Below are positions 36,101 through 47,419 of a stretch of 64,000 bases of DNA, one piece after another (positions within the stretch are counted from its first letter, which is position 1; every line of letters starts with the position of its first letter). The position numbers and the translations under genes are program-made. Below the pieces are notes generated by a model. The model was not told the DNA's origin and did no database searches. It saw only the letters and a list, made by a program, of their open reading frames with translations. Source of the DNA: DATMER01 sp963844885 (GTDB lineage Bacteria > Acidobacteriota > Thermoanaerobaculia > Multivoradales > UBA5704); NCBI GenBank assembly GCA_963844885.1, contig CAWJQA010000012.1, positions 1 to 64,000 of the forward strand, read 5' to 3'.

Positions 36101-36672
36101 GACGTGGTGACGGTGGCGGTGGTGAAATCCGGCCCCGCGGACAGGTCGGCGTAGGCATCCCGCACCCGGACGCGCACCGGCTCGCCGAGCGTGACCGTCG
36201 CCGCACCGCGGCCGTCGCCGTCCACGAAGCGGGCCTCCGACAGGCCGACCTCGACGGAGCCGCTGGCCGCGCCATAGGTGGCGGTGGCGGTGTCCAAGGT
36301 GGGGTTCGGGGCATACGTCCAGACCGTATAGAGCTGGTCGGCGTCCACCCCTTCGATGTTGTCGAGAGCGTAGTCGGTGGTGAGGAAGGCCTCCCCCTCG
36401 AACACACCGGTGGCCTCGCCGCTCTCGGCCAGGTTGACCGTGGCGGTGTCCTGACCATTGACGGAGCTGAGGCCCACCGAGACGGAGTCCCGCCCCGGAG
36501 TGGTGTCCGCCGCGGGATCGCTCACCCGCAGCAGAACCTTGCTCTGCTGCAGGACGCGGGACGTCGCTTCGCCCCACTCGTCCAGGAACGTCACCGTGGC
36601 CGACTGTGCGGAAACAAAACTTGCAAAAACACACAACACCAACAACAGCAGAAAGATCTGTCGCCTGCCCAT
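30190..36672 (-). CDS. Giant secreted repeat protein (Ig-like and cadherin-like repeats)
   Basis: The 2160-residue protein starts with MGRRQIFLLLLVLCVFASFV, a signal peptide. Residues about 25-1000 are roughly nine Ig-like units of 100-120 residues, each with phrases like ESVSVSLSLLLGQDAETLTL and ETGPDTGVFEG. Then come ten cadherin-like units of 90-95 residues (Bac_cadherin, PF17963 type), each opening NDPPVAVNDSATTNEDT and containing FTYTISDGHGG. The C-terminal 300 residues read as a beta-helix with LAPGSYLDLVVGRKGTVTF and end in AFSGGQ. No LPxTG or type I secretion tail was seen. An adhesin, matrix or S-layer role is likely. ATG 36672 follows GGAGAGCC. Confidence 0.85.
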   Translation of the reverse strand: MGRRQIFLLLLVLCVFASFVSAQSATVTFLDEWGEATSRVLQQSKVLLRVSDPAADTTPGRDSVSVGLSSVNGQDTATVNLAESGEATGVFEGEAFLTTDYALDNIEGVDADQLYTVWTYAPNPTLDTATATYGAASGSVEVGLSEARFVDGDGRGAATVTLGEPVRVRVRDAYADLSAGPDFTTATVTTSGGDSEVVTLTETGARTRTFEVAIPSGTGTPVAGDGRLQTAAGETATVTHAEPATGTTSSSDTATVAAASVSFIRPRDGRSTDLYPTDGPLAVRVVDLSSNLDPAAVESVSVSLSLLLGQDAETLTLRETGPDTGVFEGSIQHSNGGYGYAGNGLLESNTVPPQFDTVRVQYSASMAEAGLTGSITRLVDDGGADAESFALGSDLRVEVETAAYNGPALDLRTVEVRSLTTGDLETLWTLETDGRSCLFEGALPIAPGAAVPGDGRLQAQPGETVTVVHADANGVTHSGDQAAVVRSAVRFVDEAGLPVPVLLEETTARVRILDPLSAGQAPPAATIRSRITRDVEPLSLAEIPASPGLFEGSIPMRLWSWNNSGILSTGREYALTNEPDTITAGDGQATASLLMVPAVVEILNSPASAGDTLNIRVTAPRADTSLYADSFAVIARARGTDDQMYVGVTETGGSTGVFEGTLATVRAGGGPSYSALDVEPADTVEIFYYASVYAGDSTARVVGIGAIVPVAVELLDGQDEATSSYLLGDTIHVRVGEATANTDPATAEMLTATVSSRRYGDAKLDAETVTLTETGPDTGVFTGTLPTGVLASYSNPPVPGDGLLEFPDYLAAPDNDSTVTATRSGVSATARMRDSDLWLTDDQGQDATSFDVGSTAQVWMRRPLGNTTPGADTESVNVEVRTGFDYRDSLFLTLTETGGDTGLFTATLPTAPPPVSYADYTAQAVPGDVLRVQRMMYTLYSFDTAVFTGQGVVEPPNRQPDAVDDAASTNENTPVVIAVGANDTDPDGDTIEVFYAWPAANGTVVLNAGGTVTYTPNAGFTGIDSFQYVIRDGPEGSSYLTDTATVTVTVIAVNDPPNAVNDSVTTNEDTPVNVAVKANDTDPDGDPLTVTAVTQGANGSATIQGDGTVTYTPNLDFHGTDTFTYTLSDGQGGTGTATVTVTVTAVNDPPVAVNDSATTNEDTALNFDVVSNDTDVDGDALVVIAVTQGAKGSVVINQSPSLAGKYVIYTPNANANGSDSFTYTISDGHGGTATATVTMTITPVNDVPKAFDDLVTTAEDTPLTFDPRSNDTDVDGDPLTVTSVSNPNRGSAAINPDGTVTYTPDANLSGVDMFVYSISDGQGGTWAASVTVTVTAVNDAPDARNDLPLTNEDTAVTINVLSNDIDTDGDTLTITSLTQPAKGTAVLNPDKTITYTPNLNTNGSDSFTYTISDGHGGSDTATVNLTVSPVNDPPVAVADSATVAEDGTATIAVAANDTDPENSALTLTAVTQGAHGTVTILTGNQVRYQPAANYSGPDTFTYTIRDPGNLTSVGTVNVTVTPVNDPPVAVADSAATNEDTPATVSVLTNDTDVDGDTLTVSAVTQSANGSVTTNGATVTFTPAANWSGVATFTYTARDTGGLESTATVTVTVNPVNDPPVAATDGAATNEDTPATVSVLTNDTDVDGDTLTVSAVTQSANGSVTTNGATVTFTPAANWSGVATFTYTARDTGGLESTASASVTVNPVNDPPVAATDGAATNEDTPVTVAVLANDTDIDGGALSVTAVTQGGNGAVTSNGTTITYTPAANFNGGDSFTYTVSDGNGGTAMASVIVSIAAVNDAPNAAPDSGATREGVAVILSVLANDSDVEGGTLTVTAAGTPANGSAVLLAGNTIRYTPGANFTGTDTFTYTVSDGQGGTSTGQVTVAVGEALERVAVLATNSVWLRSSADVLSGDVIVNQAGAGPFLNGAELSLAGTVTTPAGWDVEADSLTVAAGAVVGSDISYNDLTNSGTINGLQRSPLTLPVFSALPAFLTATPGTTNISVGTNGTRTLAPGSYLDLVVGRKGTVTFTGGVYHFRSITVDREAKLLFSAASDVRVQQKLSTKTLTTVGPAAGASIDASSILFYVAGINGTTGALTATPKAVEIGTSNTVSINLYAPNGTIWLQDGTLATGAFLGRDVDLGIDAQVTLDSAFSGGQ
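31531..32082 (-). repeat. Near-identical 276-bp tandem copies inside the giant gene
   Basis: 31531-31806 and 31807-32082 differ at only about ten of 276 bases (92 codons), while the neighbouring units are far more diverged. They code for cadherin-like units 8 and 7, both reading SVLTNDTDVDGDTLTVSAVT. This is a recent in-frame duplication or gene conversion. Confidence 0.9.
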
Positions 36673-36969
36673 GGAATGGCTCTCCTTCTCCCGGCCCGTC
36701 CGGGTCTCTGAATGGCTACTTCGACATGAGTGTCATCCGAGACCCGAAACGTGTCGGTCGGAGCATCGGCGATAATCCGCAAATGCCTCTCACCCGGCAG
36801 CCGCGCACGAACACGTCAGGCGGGCAGGACCCTCCATTTCCTGGAACGGGGAAGAGAGGGAGCGTCACCATCCCTCCTTTTCCCGGGACGAGAAAGGGAG
36901 GGAGCATCGCGCTCCCTCCTTCGGGTGAAACGCCCAGAGCCTTCAGAGGCAGCGCGGTAGGGCCTGCCT
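36673..36969. other. Intergenic stretch with short palindromes, no gene found
   Basis: The 297 bases between two minus-strand genes contain purine-rich runs with small inverted repeats, such as GGGAGCATCGCGCTCCC (36901-36917), and three similar GGGAG/CTCCC modules between 36855 and 36920. It must hold the promoter of the giant gene and the end of the barrel gene's transcript. No convincing reading frame or promoter could be assigned. Confidence 0.5.
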
Positions 36970-38280
36970 CTACATCCGCATCCGCGCGAACACCATCCAC
37001 GAAACCGGCGTCTCACCGTACTCGGACTCGAGCTCCGAGGGAATCAGCGCCACGCTTCCAAGCGCTCCGATGCCGGCCTTCCACGGGTCGCGCAGGACGG
37101 CGTCGTAGACGTAGCCGAGGCTGAGCTTCCCCACGTCGAAGACTTCCCCGTGCCCGGACAGCTCGTCGTTTTCCTGGCGCTCGACGCGGCCGAAGACGGT
37201 GTGCCGCGGCGTCAGGGTGGCCGCGGATTCCAGAAGGAAGGAGTCCGTCGTCTCTCCCGGATCGCTCGCGTTGCGGCCCCAGGCGAGCGTGGTCTGCCAG
37301 TTGCCGTCGCCCAGCGGACGGTTGTAGATGGCCGAGGCGGTCGTCCGGTCCTTGTCGATCTCCGGCTCGAGCTGCTCCGGGCTGGCGAGGTGGCCGCGGC
37401 TCACCTGGAAGGACCAGTCCGGGGCCGGCTGCCAGGAGGCGCGGACGGACCAGGAGTCCAGCTTCGGATCCTCGACGTCCGTGCGCTTCTCGTCCGGCTC
37501 GCGGCCTCGGAAGGCCGAGCCTTCCAGCTTGAAACCGCCCCGGATCCAGCCCAGCGTAGCGACTCCGAAGGTGACGTGCGTCGAATCGAGCCAATGGTGG
37601 CCCAGCGGCGCTTCGGGGTTTTCCATGCCGGAGAACCGGTGGAGGAAAGCCGGCGGACCCAGCGCGGGCTCACCCGGCAGCCCCAGGTAGAGGAAGACCG
37701 AGCCGTCCGTGCCCAGGTCGTGGCTGTAGGTCCCGGACAGCTCCATGAAAAGGTCGTGCGGGTGCTGGCGGTCGACGAGCGGTGTGCGGCCGTCCGCGGT
37801 CTCGCCGGTCTGGAGGAGCAGCGGGTAGCCCTGATCGCCGATCGTCCAGGGCTCGGCGGAGATCATGGCGCGGAACCCCAGCCGGCCCGCTCCGAGCGGG
37901 CGGACGGCCATGCCCATGAGCATGCTCTCGCTGAACAGCTCGTGATCCCCGCGGGGGCCGTCCTGGTCGTCGTAGACCCGGTTGAGGAAGCCGTGCGCCA
38001 TGAGGTGCCAATCGCCCTTCATCGTGTGGAATCCGGTGTGTGGCGCGGACTCGGGCTGCCAGGCGGTACCCGACGCCTCCCGGCTCATCGGGTAAGGCCC
38101 GAGCAAGCCCGGCATCTGGTGGCTGGCTTCATCGGCCATGTCCATGCCGGCCATCTCCGGCATCTCCGGCGTCCCGGCAGGCGGCGCAGGCGACGCAGGC
38201 GGATGGTGATGTTGATGCTGGGCCGACAAGGGCATGCCGGACAACAGCGCGATCGTCAGAACCGACACGAGTCTTCCCAT
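36970..38280 (-). CDS. Outer-membrane beta-barrel protein with His/Met-rich N-terminus
   Basis: The 436-residue protein starts MGRLVSVLTIALLSGMPLSA with a signal peptide, then AQHQHHHPPASPAPP and PEMPEMAGMDMADEASHQM, a His- and Met-rich segment suited to binding copper or a similar metal. The remainder alternates as in a barrel, with HGFLNRVYDDQDGPRGDHEL, RQHPHDLFMELSGTYSH and a C-terminal VSWMVFARMRM. Proteins of this type occur with copper-handling genes in other bacteria, but no such gene is adjacent. Substrate and role are inferred. ATG 38280 follows GGAAGG. Confidence 0.7.
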   Translation of the reverse strand: MGRLVSVLTIALLSGMPLSAQHQHHHPPASPAPPAGTPEMPEMAGMDMADEASHQMPGLLGPYPMSREASGTAWQPESAPHTGFHTMKGDWHLMAHGFLNRVYDDQDGPRGDHELFSESMLMGMAVRPLGAGRLGFRAMISAEPWTIGDQGYPLLLQTGETADGRTPLVDRQHPHDLFMELSGTYSHDLGTDGSVFLYLGLPGEPALGPPAFLHRFSGMENPEAPLGHHWLDSTHVTFGVATLGWIRGGFKLEGSAFRGREPDEKRTDVEDPKLDSWSVRASWQPAPDWSFQVSRGHLASPEQLEPEIDKDRTTASAIYNRPLGDGNWQTTLAWGRNASDPGETTDSFLLESAATLTPRHTVFGRVERQENDELSGHGEVFDVGKLSLGYVYDAVLRDPWKAGIGALGSVALIPSELESEYGETPVSWMVFARMRM

Positions 38281-38324
38281 CTCACCTTCCTCCGTCTCAC
38301 CTGTTTACGCATAGAATCCCGTCG

Positions 38325-38987
38325 ATGGCTTGCTACACGGCGGCGGAGATCCTAAAGCAGCTCGACGGTTGTGCGGAAGGGTACACCTTTCCGGTGCTCG
38401 ACAACGCCTACGTGTATCCGGCGGACACGCGAATGACCCTGTACCGGGACGAGTCACGGTGGGCGATCGTCATCGAGGTTCTCGGGTTCAACTCCCACAT
38501 GGGGGGGACGGAGGGGATCGACGACGCTCTCTACCTCTTCGGCAACTGCCTGCGGCGCCCGCCGGGAATCAGTCCCGAGGACACTCTCCGGCTGGTGACC
38601 GACGGCGACTCCGGCCCGCTGTTCGAGAAGCCGGACGGCACGGCGATCCGGAAGGGGGCCACGGACCTGCGCATCCGTGGCCGGCTGTTTCCCGCTCCCT
38701 CATCCAAAGAAGGTTTCGAGCTGCTGCGCGCGCTGGTGACGAAGCACCGGGATCTGCTGCTGGCCACGGACGCGGAGCTTCAGGAGCGCCTTCCATCCGG
38801 TCTGCCGAGGCTCCTCCGGCTGGAAGAGTGGAGCCATCCGGACATCGCGGACGGCGACCTCCCCAGCGAGAGCCCGACCTTCAAGCTGCTGGCCCAGGTG
38901 TTGGAGACCGGCGATCCGGCCCTCTACCGCCCCCGCCGCAAGCCGAACACTCACTGGTCGAACTGGCCGGAGGGGGGGGTTCTGTAG
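38325..38987 (+). CDS. Hypothetical protein, DUF7003-like
   Basis: The 220-residue cytoplasmic protein begins MACYTAAEILKQLDG and has YTFPVLDNAYVYPADTRMTL and WAIVIEVLGFNSHMGG, then a second half with FPAPSSKEGFELLRALVTKH and EEWSHPDIADGDLPSESPTF. The N-terminal pattern agrees with a family I recall as DUF7003, of unknown function; I cannot verify it. TAGAAT (38312-38317) lies seven bases before the ATG and no ribosome site is present, so the transcript may be leaderless. It stands alone, with a terminator-like hairpin 150 bases downstream. Confidence 0.6.
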   Translation: MACYTAAEILKQLDGCAEGYTFPVLDNAYVYPADTRMTLYRDESRWAIVIEVLGFNSHMGGTEGIDDALYLFGNCLRRPPGISPEDTLRLVTDGDSGPLFEKPDGTAIRKGATDLRIRGRLFPAPSSKEGFELLRALVTKHRDLLLATDAELQERLPSGLPRLLRLEEWSHPDIADGDLPSESPTFKLLAQVLETGDPALYRPRRKPNTHWSNWPEGGVL

Positions 38988-39134
38988 AGGAAGGCTGCCG
39001 AGAAAACCAGCGGCTCAAGACCTGCCGAAGCTTGTGGCTCTCATCACCTGACATCGATCCCCCCGGCCCGGTAATTCCCCTCAGAAGCACCTTCTTGGAT
39101 AGAAGAAGGAAGAGGGTGCTTACCTTCCGCGCGA

Positions 39135-39161
39135 AGTTGAAGTATGGTTCAACTACTTTTT
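39135..39161 (+). terminator. Probable intrinsic terminator
   Basis: AGTTGAA pairs with TTCAACT across GTATGG, followed by ACTTTTTG. It fits a terminator for the upstream gene. The 227 bases between 38988 and 39214 hold a second, imperfect hairpin (AGCACCTTCTT with GGGTGCT) and no gene. Confidence 0.6.
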
Positions 39162-39214
39162 GAAGCTGCTCTCATGTACTGCGAGGGTGACCCTCGCCAT
39201 GGAGGCGTTTCGGG

Positions 39215-40213
39215 TTGCCGCGGACTTATCGGATCTTCTCGCTGATCGTCGCCGTCGTGGCGGCGGTCTTCCTGACCGGCTTCCTGCTGGAGCGCCGGAC
39301 CGGCTGGAGTGTGGCGATCGCGGTGTCGTCCGGACTGCTCTCGGCGGTCGTGACCTGGGTCGTGGTCTGGCGCATCCATCTGCCGCTGCGGCGCCTGGCG
39401 CGGGCCATGTCGTCCATGGCGGGGTCCGGACAGCTCGTGGCGGATTTCCCCGACTCCGGCGGCGGCGGCGAGGTCCGGCTCATCGAGACGACCTTCCGCT
39501 CGCTCGTGATCTCGCTCAAGGACTCGCAGCGCGCCCGCGAGCGCTCCTATGTCGAGGCGGTGGGCGCGATCGTGACCGCCGCCGACGCCCGCGACCAGGA
39601 GACGACCGGCCACTCCTTCCGGGTGGCGCTCTATGCGGTCGAGCTGGCCCGGACCATGGGGATCCGCGGCGATCCGCTCAAGGCCATCGAGTGGGGAGCG
39701 TTGCTCCATGACGTCGGCAAGATGGTCGTGCCCGACCACATCCTGCGCAAGGGGAGCCCGCTGACCGACGAGGAGTGGCTCATCATGAAGCAGCATCCGG
39801 GATGGGGGTACGAGATGCTGGCCGAGGTCAGCTTCCTCCAGCCGGCGGCTCTCGACCTCATCTACAGCCATCACGAGCGCTGGGACGGCGCCGGCTACCC
39901 CCGCGGCATGGGCGGCGTGGACGTGCCGCTCGGCGCCCGGATCTTCGCCGCGGTGGACACGTACGATGCCATCACCTCGGACCGCCCCTACCGCCGCGCC
40001 CGGCCGCACGCAGTCGCCATCGGGGAGCTGCAGCGGGTCTCCGGCCGCCAGCTCGATCCGCAGGTGGTGGAGGCGTTCCAGGAGATCCCCGAGGTCGAGC
40101 TGAAGCGGCTGCGCACCCTGTGCCGGCGGGTCCATCCCGGGCTCCGCCTGCCGGCCGACCTGCTCGACCGGTTGAGCGACTCCCGCGAGCTGCCGATTGC
40201 CTGCACCCCGTGA
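39215..40213 (+). CDS. Membrane-bound HD-GYP domain phosphodiesterase
   Basis: The 332-residue protein starts at TTG 39215, nine bases after GGAGG. Two membrane segments (about 8-22 and 33-50) are followed by a HAMP-like linker and an HD-GYP domain: TTGHSFRVALYAVELA, GALLHDVGKMVVPDHIL, IMKQHPGWGYEML and the signature HHERWDGAGYPRG, then FAAVDTYDAITSDRPYR. All metal-binding residues expected of active c-di-GMP phosphodiesterases are visible. It should lower c-di-GMP in response to an unknown signal. A short periplasmic loop leaves little room for a sensor domain. Confidence 0.88.
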   Translation: MPRTYRIFSLIVAVVAAVFLTGFLLERRTGWSVAIAVSSGLLSAVVTWVVVWRIHLPLRRLARAMSSMAGSGQLVADFPDSGGGGEVRLIETTFRSLVISLKDSQRARERSYVEAVGAIVTAADARDQETTGHSFRVALYAVELARTMGIRGDPLKAIEWGALLHDVGKMVVPDHILRKGSPLTDEEWLIMKQHPGWGYEMLAEVSFLQPAALDLIYSHHERWDGAGYPRGMGGVDVPLGARIFAAVDTYDAITSDRPYRRARPHAVAIGELQRVSGRQLDPQVVEAFQEIPEVELKRLRTLCRRVHPGLRLPADLLDRLSDSRELPIACTP

Positions 40214-40231
40214 GGCGCTAGACTCCGCGGC

Positions 40232-40633
40232 ATGAGCAGGGTCCTCCATCCCGTCCTCACTCCGGACGAGCGCCGCCGGCTCGTGTGGCAGGGGGTGGAC
40301 TGCTTCAACCGCGGCGAATTCTACGACGCGCACGAGGCCTGGGAGGACGTCTGGCGCTCGAACCTCTCCGAGCCGCGCACGTTTCTCCAGGGTCTGATCC
40401 AGGTCGCCGCCGGGATGCACCAGATCCTCGACCTGCAGCGCAACGCCGGCCCTCGGCGGACTCTCGCCAAGGCGGCGGCCCACCTGGAGCGCTACGCTCC
40501 CTGCACCCTCGGGCTCGACGTGGACGGCGTCCTGGCGGCGGTGGCACGGTGGCGGGAGTGGCTGGAGCAACCCGCCGGGGAGAGGCCGCCGATGCCCGGT
40601 CTGCGAGTGGTGGACCGGGAGGCGGTGGGCTGA
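40232..40633 (+). CDS. DUF309 family protein
   Basis: The 133-residue helical protein carries the DUF309 signature FNRGEFYDAHEAWEDVWR and FLQGLIQVAAGMHQI. Function is unknown; the family fold is a helical bundle. TAGACT (40219-40224) lies seven bases before ATG 40232 and there is no ribosome site, so it may have its own leaderless transcript despite being only 18 bases after the HD-GYP gene. Confidence 0.85.
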   Translation: MSRVLHPVLTPDERRRLVWQGVDCFNRGEFYDAHEAWEDVWRSNLSEPRTFLQGLIQVAAGMHQILDLQRNAGPRRTLAKAAAHLERYAPCTLGLDVDGVLAAVARWREWLEQPAGERPPMPGLRVVDREAVG

Positions 40634-40636
40634 AGC

Positions 40637-41662
40637 TCAGGAGCCCTCACCCCTCTCCCCAGCCTCCAGCCTGGCCGCCAGCGCCTCGACCTCCTGGAAA
40701 AGCTCCTCCCGCCGGCCGTCCAGCCAGTTGGATTCGAGGTCGTCGAACAGGCGGTCGCGGCGGGCGCGGTTGAGCCGGGCGAGAGCCAGGATTCCGGGCT
40801 CCTGGACCCGGCGGCGCTCGAGGCGGATACGGGACTCGTCGGGGGTGGCGGAAATCTGGATCTCCAGGAGCCGGCGGGCGCGCTCGACGGCGGCGGCCTC
40901 CACGGCCTCGGCGAGCTCCCGCGCCAGGACGTGGGCGTCGTGCAGCTCTCCCAGGACGTCCTGGAGGCCCTTCATGTGCTTCACCACCGAGGCGGCCTCG
41001 GCAAGCTCCTCCGTGAACGGTTCCAGGAGATAGCGGAGGCGCTTGGCGCTGATCCGCGCCTCGTGGGCCTCCTTCTCGTCGTCCGGTCCGGTCACCCGGG
41101 CGAGGTGCGACCGCAGCTCCTCCGCCTGGCGCCGCAGGACGGCCGCGGTTGCCTCCGCGAGCGTCGGGCGGGGGGCGTCCGCGTCCAGGTGAATCTCGGT
41201 GCGGTAGGTCGAGAGCTGCTTGCGCAACGCCTGCTCCAGGCGGGGAAACTCGTCCGGGACGTGCCCGGCCATCTCCTCGTTGGCCTCCCGCATCCGCTCT
41301 TCCAGACGGGCCAGGAGCCAGGCCAGGCCGGCGCGGTGATGGGAGCCGAGTTGGCGCGGCCGTCCGCGCAGCCATTCGATCTGGACTTCCGTGTCCCGGC
41401 CGGGCCCGGTGGCGTCGGCCAGCTTTTTGAGCCGGCGGCGCAGCTTCTTGGGGAGGCTCTCGTCCAGCCAGGGAGCGTAGGAGCGCAGGCAGCTCCGCAG
41501 CCGCCGCAGGGCGACCCGGAAGTCGTGCAGCGCTTCGGAGTCCGCGGAGGTCTCGGGGGTGGGGGGGTGAAGGCGGGGGAAGGCGGCGGCGGCCTGGTCG
41601 AGATGGTGGAGCGCGAGCAGGCGGGCACCTTCTTCGGGCGGACGGGCGAGGAGCGGCTCCAT
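40637..41662 (-). CDS. CHAD domain protein
   Basis: The 341-residue protein matches CHAD domains: LHDFRVALRRLRSCLRSYAP, KLRRRLKKLADATGPGRDTE, AHEARISAKRLRYLLEPF and LHDAHVLARELAEAV, with many conserved Arg, Lys and His lining a basic pore. CHAD proteins bind inorganic polyphosphate and often localise to polyphosphate granules. That fits the ppk1/ppx genes in the window, but the link here is inferred. It follows sixA with two bases between, so the two are co-transcribed. No CYTH domain is attached. Confidence 0.9.
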   Translation of the reverse strand: MEPLLARPPEEGARLLALHHLDQAAAAFPRLHPPTPETSADSEALHDFRVALRRLRSCLRSYAPWLDESLPKKLRRRLKKLADATGPGRDTEVQIEWLRGRPRQLGSHHRAGLAWLLARLEERMREANEEMAGHVPDEFPRLEQALRKQLSTYRTEIHLDADAPRPTLAEATAAVLRRQAEELRSHLARVTGPDDEKEAHEARISAKRLRYLLEPFTEELAEAASVVKHMKGLQDVLGELHDAHVLARELAEAVEAAAVERARRLLEIQISATPDESRIRLERRRVQEPGILALARLNRARRDRLFDDLESNWLDGRREELFQEVEALAARLEAGERGEGS

Positions 41663-41664
41663 GA

Positions 41665-42177
41665 TCAGTCGGCCAGCCTCCGGAGCTGCGCCGGGGTGAG
41701 GGCCCAGGACAGGACAGCCGTGCCGCCGGCCGGTTCGTCCGGGAATTCGAGGAGGCAGGCGCCGCCTTTGCGGAAGGCGAAGAGCCTGCGCTCGGTGCCG
41801 GTGAGGAGCCAGCCGAGGATCTGGCTGATACCGGGCTCGTGGCCGACCGCGGCGACGGTGTCCACCTTCTGTTTGCGCAGCCAGCGGAGGAAGCCTTCCG
41901 GCGTGGCGGTCTCAGGGGTGGGGGCCAGCTCTTCGATCTCGACATAGTTGAGGCCGCCGTAGACGGAATCGACGATGGCGGCGGTCTGGGCGGCGCGGGT
42001 CAGCGGGCTCGTCGCCAGGAGGTCGATCGCGGGGACCAGGGTGCGGAGGCCGCGGACGGCCTGCTTCATCTTCTTGCGGCCTTCATCGGTGAGCGGCCGG
42101 AGGCGGTCGTCCTTGCCGGTGCGGGCGAAGTCCTCCCTCTCCTCGGCAATGGCATGGCGGATCAGCAGGAGTCTCAT
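41665..42177 (-). CDS. sixA: SixA-type phosphohistidine phosphatase
   Basis: The 170-residue histidine-phosphatase-family protein begins MRLLLIRHAIAEE, with the catalytic RH. It also has LLATSPLTRAAQTAAIV and the second histidine in VAAVGHEPGISQILGWLL. SixA removes phosphate from histidines of phosphotransfer proteins. I chose ATG 42177, preceded by GAGAGG, because the conserved fold begins there. It is joined to the CHAD gene, a pairing seen in other bacteria. Confidence 0.85.
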   Translation of the reverse strand: MRLLLIRHAIAEEREDFARTGKDDRLRPLTDEGRKKMKQAVRGLRTLVPAIDLLATSPLTRAAQTAAIVDSVYGGLNYVEIEELAPTPETATPEGFLRWLRKQKVDTVAAVGHEPGISQILGWLLTGTERRLFAFRKGGACLLEFPDEPAGGTAVLSWALTPAQLRRLAD

Positions 42178-42226
42178 GTCGGTACCTCTCCATCCGTAGA
42201 GATACCGCATCAGGGGGCAGATAGGC

Positions 42227-42267
42227 AAAAGGGGCGGGTGCCAGAGATGTGACACCTCACCCCTTTT
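42227..42267 (-). terminator. Terminator of the Spy-like gene
   Basis: AAAAGGGG (42227-42234) pairs with CCCCTTTT (42260-42267), with further partial pairing inside. On the minus strand, CCCCTTTT ends the stem, giving a U-run. It separates the Spy-like gene from sixA. Confidence 0.65.
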
Positions 42268-42286
42268 CCGGAGATGGGAGCCCGGC

Positions 42287-42742
42287 TCAGCCGGCCGATT
42301 CCTCCTCGCCGATCCTCGCCGCGTCCTTGAGGGCCTGGTACCGGGCGAGCTGCTCGGGGGTGAGGATCGCCGAGAAGGCCGCGTCGAAGACGTCGCGGGC
42401 GTCACGGATCTTGTCGCGCAGGGCGTCGATCTTGACCACGGTCCCGCCGACGGTGAGGGCGTCCGGGCTGGCCACGTCGAGCTGCGCCTTGAGCGTCTTC
42501 TCCAGCGGCTCGATCTGGTCGTAGAGCGGCTTGGTGGTGGCGTGCAGGTCGTCCAGGAGGCCCTTCATGGTGTCGATCTGCGCGGCGGTCAGCTTCAGGT
42601 ACCGCGCGAGCGCCCGGGGGTTGTGGAGGATGTCGGCCGGGTTGGGCTTCGGCGGCTGGGCGGCCTCGGCCAGGAACGGAACGGCCGTCACGGCGAGCAC
42701 GGCGATCAGGGCGGCGGTGACCAGCAGTCTGCGCTTCATCAT
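42287..42742 (-). CDS. Periplasmic Spy/CpxP-like LTxxQ protein
   Basis: The 151-residue protein starts MMKRRLLVTAALIAVLAVTA, a signal peptide ending AEA. The mature chain is helical and has two LTxxQ-type motifs, LKLTAAQIDTMKGLL and AILTPEQLARYQALK, as in Spy and CpxP periplasmic chaperones and metal-response proteins. AAAGGAG lies before the two adjacent ATGs at 42742 and 42739. It diverges from gcvT with about 130 bases between. Confidence 0.75.
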   Translation of the reverse strand: MMKRRLLVTAALIAVLAVTAVPFLAEAAQPPKPNPADILHNPRALARYLKLTAAQIDTMKGLLDDLHATTKPLYDQIEPLEKTLKAQLDVASPDALTVGGTVVKIDALRDKIRDARDVFDAAFSAILTPEQLARYQALKDAARIGEEESAG

Positions 42743-42870
42743 GATTGACTCTCCTTTGTTTCGTCCTTCGCTTCGGGTTCGTCCCTGGAACCCACGGGCG
42801 GCGGATTTCCTGCGGTCCCTCTGTGATAGCGTTTCGAACAGCCGAGGGGACTCTTCCGGAGGATACGAGC

Positions 42871-43965
<1,095 letters not shown>

Positions 43966-44076
43966 GGAAGAAAAGATTCCAGGGCTACCGCAGTTTGACA
44001 TTCCGGGCCCGGCCTGGCGCCGGTATGAATATTCCGAGTGTGCGCCGGGTTGGACCTGCAAGATTGGAGGGGACCG

Positions 44077-44449
44077 ATGTATCCAACCGAGTACCTCTAT
44101 TCCAGGGAGCACGAGTGGATCCGCGTCGAGGACGACGTTTGCACCCTCGGCATCACCGAGTTCGCGCAGCAGGAGCTGGGCGAGGTCGTGTACGTCGAGT
44201 TGCCGGAGGTCGGGCAGGTGTTCGACACCAACGACGAGATCGGGACGATCGAGTCGGTCAAGGCGGTGGCGGAGGTCTATACCCCGGTGGCCGGCGAGAT
44301 CCTCGAGATCAACGAAGCCGTCGTGGACGACCCGGAGCTGCTCAACGAGGATCCGCACGCCGACGGCTGGCTGGTCAAGATCCGCTTCTCGTCGGCCGCC
44401 GACCTCAAGTCGCTCATGAACGCCGAGAAGTACGAGGAGTACGTCAAGA

Positions 44450-44463
<14 letters not shown>
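44077..44463 (+). CDS. gcvH: Glycine cleavage system H protein
   Basis: The 128-residue lipoyl carrier starts MYPTEYLYSREHEWIRVE, has LGITEFAQQELGEVVYVELP and the lipoylation site IGTIESVKAVAEVYTP, and ends AEKYEEYVKSGEA. ATG 44077 follows GGAGGGG. It is full length and unbroken, although gcvT before it and gcvP after it are frameshifted. The gcvP start overlaps its end by 14 bases. Confidence 0.97.
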
Positions 44464-47407
<2,944 letters not shown>

Positions 47408-47419
47408 CAGGGCACTGGG

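Noticed and set aside
42743..42870. Glycine riboswitch before gcvT
   Set aside because: The leader is short and no tandem aptamer core could be recognised.
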